This document shows positions 8,726-16,699 of a stretch of 28,470 bases of DNA, piece by piece. The position numbers and the translations under genes are program-made. Under the pieces are notes generated by a model. The model saw only the letters and a program-made list of their open reading frames with translations. It was not told the DNA's origin and made no database searches. Within the stretch, counting starts at the first letter, position 1, and every line of letters starts with the position of its first letter. The stretch comes from an uncultured Clostridium sp. (lineage in GTDB: Bacteria; Bacillota; Clostridia; Clostridiales; Clostridiaceae). The stretch spans positions 1 through 28,470 of the forward strand of contig UQBY01000029.1 of NCBI GenBank assembly GCA_900539375.1, in the 5' to 3' direction.

Positions 8726-9662
8726 TCTTATAAGTGTAATTGTGCCTATATATAATGTTGAAAAATATTTAGATAGATGTATAAAAAGTATTATAAATCA
8801 ATCTTATACTAATTTAGAAATAATTTTAGTTAATGATGGTTCAACTGATAAATGTGGAGAAATATGTGATATGTGGAAAGAAAAAGATGAAAGGATAAAA
8901 GTTATTCATAAAGAAAATGGAGGACTATCTGATGCAAGAAATGCAGGAATAGAAATAGCAAAGGGAGAGTATTTAAGCTTTATAGATAGTGATGATTATG
9001 TGCATAAGGATTTTATAAAAGTATTATATGGATTATGCATAAAATATAATAGTGATATTTCCATGTGTGGTGCCTTTGAAACAAGTAAAGATGAGGACTT
9101 TAATTTTAATTTAGAACAGGGTAATGAGTGTATTAAATATAGTAGAGGAATATTAGAAAAAAAAGAAAGTATATATTGTGTTGCTTGGAATAAATTATAT
9201 AAAAAAGAAATATTTAAACATATAAGATACCCTAAGGGTAAGCTACATGAAGATGTAGCTGTAATAAATAAAATTTTATATTATTCTAATAAAATAGCTA
9301 TTACAGATTTAAGGTTATATTTTTATTACAATAATCCAAATAGCATAATGCGAAGTACATTTTCAATAAAAAGATTAGATGTTCTTGATGTAATATATGA
9401 TTCTTATCTATTTTTTTTAGAAAAAAATGAAATTCAGTATGCTTACAATTCTTTAAATGATTATATTGATACAGCATTATTTTTATATAAGGAATGTCAA
9501 GTTTTAGGTAAGGATTCTAAAAAGATAGAAAAACAATTGTTAAAGAAATATTCTAAAGAATATATAAAAGTGTTAGAAAACATTAATATGAGTGTTATTA
9601 AAAAAATTAAATATATTATATATAGGTTTATTCCTAAACTATATTTAGTAGTATCAAAGTAA
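8718..9662 (+). CDS. Glycosyltransferase family 2
   Basis: 314 aa, compact GT-A enzyme: ISVIVPIYNVEKYLDRCI, VNDGSTDKCG, ENGGLSDARNAGI, metal-binding D90-S91-D92-D93, then VAWNKLYKKEI and the HEDVAVINK motif where the family places its catalytic base. This is the classic EpsJ/CpsI-type GT2 family with all expected motifs. The start lies 8 bp inside the preceding GT4 gene. It would transfer a sugar (often Gal, GalNAc, Glc or GlcNAc in this family) to the lipid-linked oligosaccharide on the cytoplasmic face; which one is unknown. Confidence 0.9.
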   Translation: MDNLISVIVPIYNVEKYLDRCIKSIINQSYTNLEIILVNDGSTDKCGEICDMWKEKDERIKVIHKENGGLSDARNAGIEIAKGEYLSFIDSDDYVHKDFIKVLYGLCIKYNSDISMCGAFETSKDEDFNFNLEQGNECIKYSRGILEKKESIYCVAWNKLYKKEIFKHIRYPKGKLHEDVAVINKILYYSNKIAITDLRLYFYYNNPNSIMRSTFSIKRLDVLDVIYDSYLFFLEKNEIQYAYNSLNDYIDTALFLYKECQVLGKDSKKIEKQLLKKYSKEYIKVLENINMSVIKKIKYIIYRFIPKLYLVVSK

Positions 9663-9699
9663 GAGAAAAAGAAATAAAAGGTTTAGTGGAGAAAATAGT

Positions 9700-11241
9700 A
9701 TGGGAAAAAATAAACAGTTAGTAATAAATATGACTGCACAAATTTTAGGCTTTCTTGTAAGTTCTTGCATAAGCTTTTTTTTAACTCCCTATGTTGTTGA
9801 AAATGTAGGGGCTGAAGCCTATGGCTTTGTAAATTTAGCAAATAATTTTGTAAGCTATGCAAACTTAGTATCAGTAGCCTTAAATTCAATGGCAGGAACC
9901 TTTATAACAATAAAACTTCATAAAAATTATGAAGAGGAAGCTAATAAGTATTTTACATCTGTTGTTATAGCAAATATATTTTTAGCAATAATAACATCAA
10001 CTTTAGCAGTATTTATTGTTATAAACTTAGATAAATTAATAAATATCTCACCATATCTTTTAAAAGATGTACAAGTTCTATGGATATTTATATTTTTAAA
10101 TTTTGCATTAAATATTATAGGTGGAACCTATGGAATAGCAACCTTTGCAAAAAATAGATTGGATTTATCTTCTATTAGAAATATTCAATCTAATTTTTTA
10201 AAAGGAATAGCCCTTGTTTTTATGTATACTTTTTTAAGTGCAAAAACTTGGTATATAGGTTTTACAGCTTGCTTATGTAGTCTTTATGTTCTTATATGGA
10301 ATATACATTATACTAAAAAACTTATTCCTAATATAAGGGTTAAAAAAAATAACTTTAATTTAACTGCTATTTTAGAAATAGTAAAGTCAGGAATATGGAA
10401 TACAATAACAAGGTTAGGACAACTTTTAAGTGCAGGATTAGATTTATTAATAACTAATTTATTTATAGGACCAATACCTATGGGAACATTATCTATAGCT
10501 AAAACAGTTCCTACATTAATAGGAAATATAAATGGAATGCTTGCATCAGTTTTTTCACCTGCTTTAACTATTGCATATGCAAAGGGAAATAAAGAAGAAA
10601 TTTTAAAAAATCTAAAACAATCAACTAAGATAATGGGGATAGTTGTTAATATTCCAATAGGATTATTAATTATTTATGGAGAAGAATTTTATTCTTTATG
10701 GATGCCTAAAGAAGATGGAAAAGTTCTTCAAATTCTTTCAATAATAACAATAATATGCTCTGTAGTGGAATGTAGTATTATGGCAATTTATTATTTATTT
10801 ACTGCTTTAAATAAGGTAAAAGAAAATGCTATATCAGTTCTTATTCAAGGAATTTTAAATACAATTATAGTTTTGATTTTATTAAAAACTACAAACTTAG
10901 GAATATATGCAGTAGCAGGAGTAAGTACAATATTAAATATAATAAGGGCAACTATATTTGCAGCACCTTATGGAGCAAAACTATTAAATTTAAAATGGTA
11001 TACCTTTTTCCCTGACATAATAAAATCAGTAATATCAGTAATTATTCTTTCAATTCTTTTTTATGTAATAAAAATAATAATGCCAGTTAATAGTTGGTTT
11101 AACTTAATAATAAGTGGAACAGTAGCAGGAATTTTAGGCTTTGTATTAAATATATTTTTATTTTTAAATAAAGAAGATAGAGAAATTATAAAAAATATTA
11201 TATTAAAAAAGATATTTATATTACAAAAAAGAACAACTTAA
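9700..11241 (+). CDS. wzx: Wzx-type oligosaccharide flippase (MOP superfamily), operon 1
   Basis: 513 aa with about 14 hydrophobic helices spread over the whole length, the topology and size of Wzx/MATE-like lipid-linked oligosaccharide flippases. The N-terminus (INMTAQILGFLVSSCISFFL, then TPYVVENVGAEAYGFVN) matches the usual first helix and the following loop of the family. It should move the finished undecaprenyl-diphosphate repeat unit to the outer face for the polymerase encoded in the same operon. The start ATG 9700 has GGAG at 9688-9691. A second, divergent flippase closes operon 2 (23590-24951), so the locus carries one export system per operon. Confidence 0.92.
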   Translation: MGKNKQLVINMTAQILGFLVSSCISFFLTPYVVENVGAEAYGFVNLANNFVSYANLVSVALNSMAGTFITIKLHKNYEEEANKYFTSVVIANIFLAIITSTLAVFIVINLDKLINISPYLLKDVQVLWIFIFLNFALNIIGGTYGIATFAKNRLDLSSIRNIQSNFLKGIALVFMYTFLSAKTWYIGFTACLCSLYVLIWNIHYTKKLIPNIRVKKNNFNLTAILEIVKSGIWNTITRLGQLLSAGLDLLITNLFIGPIPMGTLSIAKTVPTLIGNINGMLASVFSPALTIAYAKGNKEEILKNLKQSTKIMGIVVNIPIGLLIIYGEEFYSLWMPKEDGKVLQILSIITIICSVVECSIMAIYYLFTALNKVKENAISVLIQGILNTIIVLILLKTTNLGIYAVAGVSTILNIIRATIFAAPYGAKLLNLKWYTFFPDIIKSVISVIILSILFYVIKIIMPVNSWFNLIISGTVAGILGFVLNIFLFLNKEDREIIKNIILKKIFILQKRTT

Positions 11242-11252
11242 AGGAGTAAAAA

Positions 11253-12170
11253 ATGATAAATATAGATTTACAAGGAAGATTAGGAAACCAGCTTTTTATA
11301 TATGCTATGGCAAGAAAGGTTCAATATATTATGAAAAAGGAACAAAAGGTTTATGTAAATACCTATATGACAGAGGTTTATAATTGGAAAAACTCTTTAA
11401 TAAATTATAATATAAATGAAAATTTTATATTTTATAATGAGCCTTTAAGAAAACTTAAATGCAAAACACCTTTTATTCAAAATTTAATAAGAATATTATA
11501 TAGAAAATATACTTATAAAAAAACTTCAAAGGAAACTTATGAAGTAGATAAAAAGCTTCAAAGGCTTTTTGAATTCTTTGGAATGTATATATGTAAAGAT
11601 GGATATTTAGATTTTAATATAAATTTAAATAAGAAAAATGTTGTTCTTTATGGTTATTATCAATGTGAAGAATATTTTAAAGATATAAGAGAAATACTTT
11701 TAAAAGAACTTACTCCAAAGTTTCCTATACTAGAAAAAAATAAATCTCTTTTAGAGGGTATTAAAAAAAGTAATTCTGTATGTGTAACTATAAGAATTGG
11801 AAAAGATTTTGTTAATAATCCTATATATAATGTTTGTAATATGGAATATTTTAAAGAAGGAATGGATTATATTAGTAAAAAAATTGAAAATCCAAAGTTT
11901 TATATTTTTTCTGATAATCCAAAGTGGATAAAAGAAAATGTAAAATTTAATTATGATGTTATATTTGAAGAAGGAAATGACCCAGATTATGAAAAGCTTA
12001 GAATAATGAGTGAATGTAAGCATTTTATAATATCAAATAGTAGTTTTAGTTGGTGGGCACAGTATTTATCAACTAATAAGGATAAAATAGTAGTTGCACC
12101 TGAAAGATGGTACAATAAAGATATGGTTTGTAATATATATATGTCTAACTTTAAACTTTTAAAAATTTAA
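11253..12170 (+). CDS. GT11 family alpha-1,2-fucosyltransferase-like protein
   Basis: 305 aa, the usual size of bacterial GT11. The N-terminus has the G8-R9-L10-G11-N12-Q13 nucleotide-binding motif, and the C-terminal third has the SNSSFSWW motif at residues 261-268. Between them, C177-V-T-I-R181-I-G-K-D185 aligns with the canonical H-x-R-R-G-D GDP-fucose motif but differs from it. The family transfers fucose from GDP-fucose to galactose O2; some members use other donors. There are no GDP-fucose synthesis genes in the window. The start is ATG 11253 with AAGGAG at 11241-11246 sharing a base with the previous stop. It is the last gene of operon 1, so it may add a terminal or side-branch sugar. 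Confidence 0.87.
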   Translation: MINIDLQGRLGNQLFIYAMARKVQYIMKKEQKVYVNTYMTEVYNWKNSLINYNINENFIFYNEPLRKLKCKTPFIQNLIRILYRKYTYKKTSKETYEVDKKLQRLFEFFGMYICKDGYLDFNINLNKKNVVLYGYYQCEEYFKDIREILLKELTPKFPILEKNKSLLEGIKKSNSVCVTIRIGKDFVNNPIYNVCNMEYFKEGMDYISKKIENPKFYIFSDNPKWIKENVKFNYDVIFEEGNDPDYEKLRIMSECKHFIISNSSFSWWAQYLSTNKDKIVVAPERWYNKDMVCNIYMSNFKLLKI

Positions 12171-12188
12171 GGTAATATAAATAAAGAT

Positions 12189-12228
12189 AAGGAGTTTTAG
12201 TTAATTATACTAAAAACTTCCTTTTTTA
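12189..12228 (+). terminator. Terminator of polysaccharide operon 1
   Basis: An imperfect hairpin pairs AAGGAGTTTTAGT (12189-12201) with ACTAAAAACTTCCTT (12209-12223), with bulges, followed by a T-rich run to about 12227. It lies about 20 bp after the fucosyltransferase stop. The bulged stem is weaker than the terminator at 118-158, so some read-through into operon 2 is possible. Confidence 0.75.
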
Positions 12229-12333
12229 TTAGGAAAAAATTAAAGAAATTAGGCTGAAAAGTTAAAATAGTAAAAAATTCCATGGGTAAATTGAAAATAT
12301 ATTGAAAAAATATTTCTATTAGCATAGATTATG

Positions 12334-12342
12334 TGTTATAAT
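12334..12342 (+). promoter_or_regulatory. Extended -10 promoter of operon 2
   Basis: TGTTATAAT (12334-12342) is an extended -10 element with a perfect TATAAT. No good -35 lies at the proper distance; TTGAAA copies at 12291-12296 and 12302-12307 are too far upstream. The predicted start near 12349 leaves a leader of about 80 nt. In the rest of the 261-bp gap (12171-12431) I see only the terminator and A/T-rich sequence. Confidence 0.6.
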
Positions 12343-12431
12343 AAAAACCGTTATGAAGTAAAAGATGAATATTAAGGTTATTAGTCAAAATAATTCAAAT
12401 AAAAAGTGTACATATTTCAGGGGGGCTAAAT

Positions 12432-13205
12432 TTGGAAGAACAAGTATTAAGTATTAAGGACATAGGAAATATTTTAAAAAAAAGGTTATCTATGATTATA
12501 GTTATTACCTTAGTTACAACTATAGGAGCCATAGGATTAACATATTTTGTTATTGAACCTACATATACCACAACAGCAGAAGTATTAATTGGTAAGAAAA
12601 ATTCTGATGAACAAGGAACTGAATATAATAGTAGTGATGTTCAAATGTATCAAAAGCTTATGGGAACCTATGCAAAAGTTGTAAAAAGTAAAGATGTTAT
12701 TAAAAGAGCAATAGAAAATGGAAATTTAAACTTAACTGCTGGTGAAATTTCATCAGCATTAACAGTTACAACAAGTGAGGATGATCAAATATTAACATTA
12801 TCCTATTCTTCTAAAAATCCTCAAGAAGGGGTGGAAGTTTTAAATCCATTAATTGAAGAGTTTGATAAAACTTCAAAGGAAATAATAAGTAATGGAGAAA
12901 TGTTTGTTTTAACAGCTCCAGAAATGCCATCAAATCCAACATCACCTAATAAAAAGATGAATGTTTTAGTTGGAGTTGCTTTAGGGCTTATGATAGGAGT
13001 AAGTTTAGCTTTATTTTTAGAATATATAGATGATAGTGTAAAAACAAATGAAGATATAGAAGGATTATTAGAAGTTCCTGTTATTGGAGATGTACCTGTA
13101 TATAATAATAAATGGGGTTCATTAGATGGGAATTTATCAAAAAATAATGAAACAAAACAAGAAATAAAACATAGGGAACAGGGAAAAAAACGTTCTAAAA
13201 AATAA
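12432..13205 (+). CDS. Wzz/CapA-type chain-length regulator (BY-kinase modulator type)
   Basis: 257 aa. A short cytoplasmic N-terminus (SIKDIGNILKKR) leads into TM1 (about residues 20-40), followed by an extracytoplasmic Wzz domain with PTYTTTAEVLIG. The proline-rich motif P163-x2-P166-x2-P169-x2-P172 stands just before TM2 (about 178-196). After TM2 comes the cytoplasmic YIDDSVKTNEDIEGLLEVPV tail of CapA/YwqC-like proteins, which in Firmicutes activates a separate tyrosine kinase. The family controls polymer length with Wzy. The start is TTG 12432 behind GGGGGG (12420-12425). No kinase or phosphatase gene follows, although they usually do. The last about 25 residues are unusually rich in lysine, glutamate and asparagine. 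Confidence 0.9.
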   Translation: MEEQVLSIKDIGNILKKRLSMIIVITLVTTIGAIGLTYFVIEPTYTTTAEVLIGKKNSDEQGTEYNSSDVQMYQKLMGTYAKVVKSKDVIKRAIENGNLNLTAGEISSALTVTTSEDDQILTLSYSSKNPQEGVEVLNPLIEEFDKTSKEIISNGEMFVLTAPEMPSNPTSPNKKMNVLVGVALGLMIGVSLALFLEYIDDSVKTNEDIEGLLEVPVIGDVPVYNNKWGSLDGNLSKNNETKQEIKHREQGKKRSKK

Positions 13206-13216
13206 GAGGATAGATC

Positions 13217-13226
13217 TTCTTAAGAA
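13217..13226. repeat. Short palindrome in the gap after the Wzz/CapA gene
   Basis: TTCTTAAGAA is a perfect 10-bp palindrome in the 60-bp gap between the Wzz/CapA gene and the next start. There is no T tract, so it is not a terminator. It may be chance in such AT-rich DNA. Confidence 0.35.
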
Positions 13227-13265
13227 TATATATGTAAAAAGAGATTGATTGGGGATGTTGGGAAA

Positions 13266-14432
13266 ATGAAAAATATTTTTATTGTTGGTTCAAAGGGAAT
13301 ACCTGCTTCTTATGGAGGATATGAAACTTTTGTTGATAAGTTAACGGAATATCATGCAAGTAATAATAAATTAAAATATCATGTTGCTTGTAAGAGTGAT
13401 AAAAATAATGAATTTGAATATCATAATGCACGATGTTTTAATATAAAAGTACCTAATATAGGTGCTGCTCAAGCAATATATTATGATGTTGTAGCATTAA
13501 GAAACTGTTGTAAATATATAAAAGAACATAATATAAAAAATCCTATTGTTTACATATTAGCTTGTCGTATAGGACCATTTGCAGCACACTTTCAAAAGGA
13601 GATTCACAAACTAGGAGGAGTAGTATATGTGAATCCAGATGGGCATGAATGGATGAGAGCAAAGTGGAGTGCACCTATAAGAAAGTATTGGAAATTTTCA
13701 GAACAGCTGATGGTAAAGTATTCAGATTTATTAATTTGTGATAGTCAAAACATTGAAAAATACATACATAAAAGTTATGAAAAGTACAAGCCTAAAACTA
13801 CTTTTATTGCATATGGAGCAGAAACTAGAAAGAGTAAGTTAAGTGACAATGATAAAGGCCTTTTAGACTGGTATAAGGAAAAAGGATTATCTGCAAAGTC
13901 ATACTATTTAGTAGTTGGAAGATTTGTACCAGAAAATAATTATGAAACAATGATAAAAGAATTTATGCGAAGTAATTCAAAACATGATTTTGCATTAATT
14001 ACTAATGTTAGTGATAAATTCTTAGAAGAATTAAAAATAAAAACAGGTTTTGATAAAGATCCAAGAATTAAGTTTGTTGGAACAGTATATGATCAAGAAC
14101 TATTAATGAAGATACGAGAAAATGCTTATGGATATTTCCATGGTCATGAAGTTGGAGGAACAAATCCAAGCTTATTGGAGGCTCTTGGAAGTACAGACTT
14201 AAACTTACTTTTAGATGTTGGATTTAATAAAGAAGTAGGAGAAGATGGAGCTATATATTGGTCTAAAGATGAAGGTAACTTAGCTAAACTTATTGATAAT
14301 GCTGATTCTATGAATAGCCAAGAAATCATTGAATTAGGTAAAAAAGCCAAGAAAAGAATTAGTGATGCATATAGTTGGCAGTTTATTTCTGATAGATATG
14401 AAGAAATATTCTTAGGCAATTATAGTGATTAA
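13266..14432 (+). CDS. DUF1972-type GT4, probable rhamnosyltransferase
   Basis: 388 aa. The N-terminus NIFIVGSKGIPASYGGYETF is the hallmark of the DUF1972 domain, followed by a GT4 C-terminal half with VVGRFVPENNYE and the HEVGGTNPSLLEAL form of the donor-binding motif. Characterised relatives such as pneumococcal Cps2T/WchF add rhamnose early in the repeat unit, so a rhamnosyl or similar deoxy-sugar transfer is likely but not proven. ATG 13266 is preferred to the in-frame TTG 13245, because homologues begin right at MKNIFI-type sequence and GGGGA at 13251-13255 is suitably placed. It is the first transferase of operon 2. No dTDP-rhamnose genes are in the window. Confidence 0.87.
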   Translation: MKNIFIVGSKGIPASYGGYETFVDKLTEYHASNNKLKYHVACKSDKNNEFEYHNARCFNIKVPNIGAAQAIYYDVVALRNCCKYIKEHNIKNPIVYILACRIGPFAAHFQKEIHKLGGVVYVNPDGHEWMRAKWSAPIRKYWKFSEQLMVKYSDLLICDSQNIEKYIHKSYEKYKPKTTFIAYGAETRKSKLSDNDKGLLDWYKEKGLSAKSYYLVVGRFVPENNYETMIKEFMRSNSKHDFALITNVSDKFLEELKIKTGFDKDPRIKFVGTVYDQELLMKIRENAYGYFHGHEVGGTNPSLLEALGSTDLNLLLDVGFNKEVGEDGAIYWSKDEGNLAKLIDNADSMNSQEIIELGKKAKKRISDAYSWQFISDRYEEIFLGNYSD

Positions 14433-14490
14433 TACTATATAGAAGATAATTAATAGTTTATATATTAATAGATTTGGAGTTGAATTACTT

Positions 14491-15534
14491 TTGAAAGATT
14501 TAGATGTTATTGTTAGTATAATTGTACCAATATATAAAATGAAAGTTTTATATTTAGAAAAGTGTATTAATTCATTAATGAATCAAGATATGAAAAATAT
14601 AGAAATTATATTAGTTGATGATGGTTCAGAAGATGATGGGAGTAAATATTGTGATCAAGTAGCACAAAATGATAAAAGAATTAAGGTAATCCATCAAAAA
14701 AATCAAGGAGTATCGGTAGCAAGAAATAACGGAATTAAATTATCAAGAGGTAAGTATATTATGTTTGTTGATGCTGATGATTGGATTGATGAAAAAATGT
14801 GTTCTTCATTAACAAAAGTTGCACAAGAAAATGAAGTTGATATTGTTTGTGATTCTAATTCAAGAGAATTTAGTAATAAAACTGTACGAGTAACACCTTA
14901 TAATATAAATAAAAATCTAATATATGATAATAAACAAGAAGATTTTAATCCTTATGATATGAGGCTTTTAGGAAGTGTGTGGGCTAAGTTATATTCAAGA
15001 GAAATAATTAATGGAGAATTATTTGATGTAAATTTATCACATGGAGAAGATGTTGAATTTAATTTTAGGGTGTTTTATAAAACAAAAAAAATATTGTTTG
15101 TAAATAAAGGATTTTATCATTATAGATATTCTAATTCGTCAACTGTAAGAAGGTTTAATAAGGATATAATAAAAATCTATGATAACACAATTGTTAAAAT
15201 TAAAGAAGATTTAGATAGTAAGAAAGTTTCAGAAAAGCATTTATCATATCAAGGTTTTTATTCATTTGTTGGAATTATTTACATGGTATTGTGCACTAAT
15301 TATGTATTTAATAAGCACAACAATATAAAGTTAAGTGAGAAGTTTCAAATGCTTAATAAAATAACTACATCAATACCATTTAAAGAAATATTGCCTAAAA
15401 TTAATTTGAAATTATTACCTATAACAAGAAGAAGTTTGATTTTTTGTGGAAGATATAAGATATACAGTGGAATATATTTTATAGTTAAATTTAGAGAACT
15501 TCAATGTAAAATTTATAATAAGGAAGGGAGATAA
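14491..15534 (+). CDS. Glycosyltransferase family 2
   Basis: 347 aa. A short leader (KDLDV) precedes SIIVPIYKMKVLYLEKCI; then VDDGSEDDGS, QGVSVARNNGI, the metal-binding motif D94-A95-D96-D97 with W following, SVWAKLYSREI and HGEDVEFNF. All the standard GT-A features are there. It begins with TTG 14491 with a modest GGAG at 14475-14478, so expression may be lower than for the neighbours. The 58-bp gap upstream is A/T-rich and shows no terminator. Donor sugar not assignable; it should act on the operon 2 repeat unit. Confidence 0.87.
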   Translation: MKDLDVIVSIIVPIYKMKVLYLEKCINSLMNQDMKNIEIILVDDGSEDDGSKYCDQVAQNDKRIKVIHQKNQGVSVARNNGIKLSRGKYIMFVDADDWIDEKMCSSLTKVAQENEVDIVCDSNSREFSNKTVRVTPYNINKNLIYDNKQEDFNPYDMRLLGSVWAKLYSREIINGELFDVNLSHGEDVEFNFRVFYKTKKILFVNKGFYHYRYSNSSTVRRFNKDIIKIYDNTIVKIKEDLDSKKVSEKHLSYQGFYSFVGIIYMVLCTNYVFNKHNNIKLSEKFQMLNKITTSIPFKEILPKINLKLLPITRRSLIFCGRYKIYSGIYFIVKFRELQCKIYNKEGR

Positions 15535-15539
15535 TTAAG

Positions 15540-16676
15540 ATGTGTGATAAAATAAGAGTCCTTCATGTTACAGAAATGTTGCAAGCAGCAGGAATTGAAT
15601 CATTTATAATGAATGTTTATAGAAATATAGATAGAGAAAGGATACAATTTGATTTTTTTATTACAAGGGATGAAAAAGAATTTTATGATGATGAAATAAG
15701 TAAATTAGGGGGAAAGAAGTTTGTTACAAATTTTAATCAGAATTCGAATGTATTTATAAGAGTATTAAAAGAGAGTAAGGCTTTATATAAATTTTTAAAA
15801 AAGTCAGATTATCAAATAATTCATGTTCATTCAGGAACACCATTACGTATTTTTTATTTACTTGCGGCTAAGTGTGCAGGAGTTAAGAAAAGAATTTATC
15901 ATTCTCATAGTGCAGAAGTAAAAGGACCTCATAGCAATCTAGGAATAAAAAAGGTAATTTTTAAATTTTTAAAAGTTTTCTTTCCTTTGTTTGGAACGGA
16001 TTTCTTTGCATGTTCTAAGGCAGCTGGAGAATGGATGTATACAAAAAATATGATTAGACATGATAAGGTACGTGTTATTTACAACGGAATAAATTCAATT
16101 GAGTTTCAATATGATGAAGAAGTCAGAAAGGTGTATCGAAAAGAGTTAGGTTTAGAAAACAAGTTTGTTATAGGTCATGTTGGAAGGTTTAATACTCAAA
16201 AAAATCATACTTTTTTGATAGATATTTTTAGAGAAATTCAAACTATGGATAAACAAACAGTATTATTACTATTAGGAGAAGGAGAACTTGAGGGTAATAT
16301 AAGAGAAAAGGTGAGTAATCTTAACTTGTCAGAAACAGTAAAATTTTTAGGAGTTAGACATGATGTTAATAAAGTAATGCAAGCAATGGATGCATTTGTA
16401 TTACCATCTAATTATGAAGGATTGCCTGTTGTTGGAGTTGAAGCTCAGGCAGCTGGATTACCTATGTTCTGTTCAGATAATATTACCAATGAAGTTGTTA
16501 TTACTCCAAATATAAATTTATTGTCATTAAATTTGTCAGCAAAGGAATGGGCTAAAATAATAATGCAAAAAGGAAAAAAAAATCATAGAAAAAATATGTT
16601 AGATTATATTGTCAAGAGTGGTTATGATATATCGAAAAGTGTTAATGATTTACAAAAGTTCTATGAAGGTAGATAG
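15540..16676 (+). CDS. EpsF-like glycosyltransferase family 4
   Basis: 378 aa. N-terminal IRVLHVTEMLQAAGIESFIM has A-A-G-I-E in place of the usual GG-A-E. The nucleotide-sugar domain begins IGHVGRFNTQKNHTFLIDIF, and E-x7-E is E293/E301 (YEGLPVVGVEAQAAGLP). It is a clear paralogue of the enzyme at 1925-3025: KFLGVR-DVN, EGLPV, EAQAAGL and the L-N-x-[PS]-AK-[KE]-WA segment are shared. Despite this, it uses many TTG and TTA leucine codons where that gene uses CTT. It starts five bases after the preceding stop, behind GGGAGA. Likely adds a hexose; specificity unknown. Confidence 0.89.
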   Translation: MCDKIRVLHVTEMLQAAGIESFIMNVYRNIDRERIQFDFFITRDEKEFYDDEISKLGGKKFVTNFNQNSNVFIRVLKESKALYKFLKKSDYQIIHVHSGTPLRIFYLLAAKCAGVKKRIYHSHSAEVKGPHSNLGIKKVIFKFLKVFFPLFGTDFFACSKAAGEWMYTKNMIRHDKVRVIYNGINSIEFQYDEEVRKVYRKELGLENKFVIGHVGRFNTQKNHTFLIDIFREIQTMDKQTVLLLLGEGELEGNIREKVSNLNLSETVKFLGVRHDVNKVMQAMDAFVLPSNYEGLPVVGVEAQAAGLPMFCSDNITNEVVITPNINLLSLNLSAKEWAKIIMQKGKKNHRKNMLDYIVKSGYDISKSVNDLQKFYEGR

Positions 16677-16699
16677 TAAAATTATTAGAAAGGATTTAT

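Noticed and set aside
12291..12307. TTGAAA copies as a -35 box for the operon 2 promoter
   Set aside because: They are 29 or more bases from the -10 element; the TGn extension of the -10 explains the promoter better.
12343..12431. Riboswitch or antiterminator element in the operon 2 leader
   Set aside because: Only weak, short complementarities (for example AAACC with GGTTATTA) are present, with no terminator/antiterminator pair and no known aptamer pattern.
13245..13265. TTG start for the DUF1972 glycosyltransferase
   Set aside because: It adds seven residues before the conserved family start and has no good ribosome binding site; ATG 13266 fits better.
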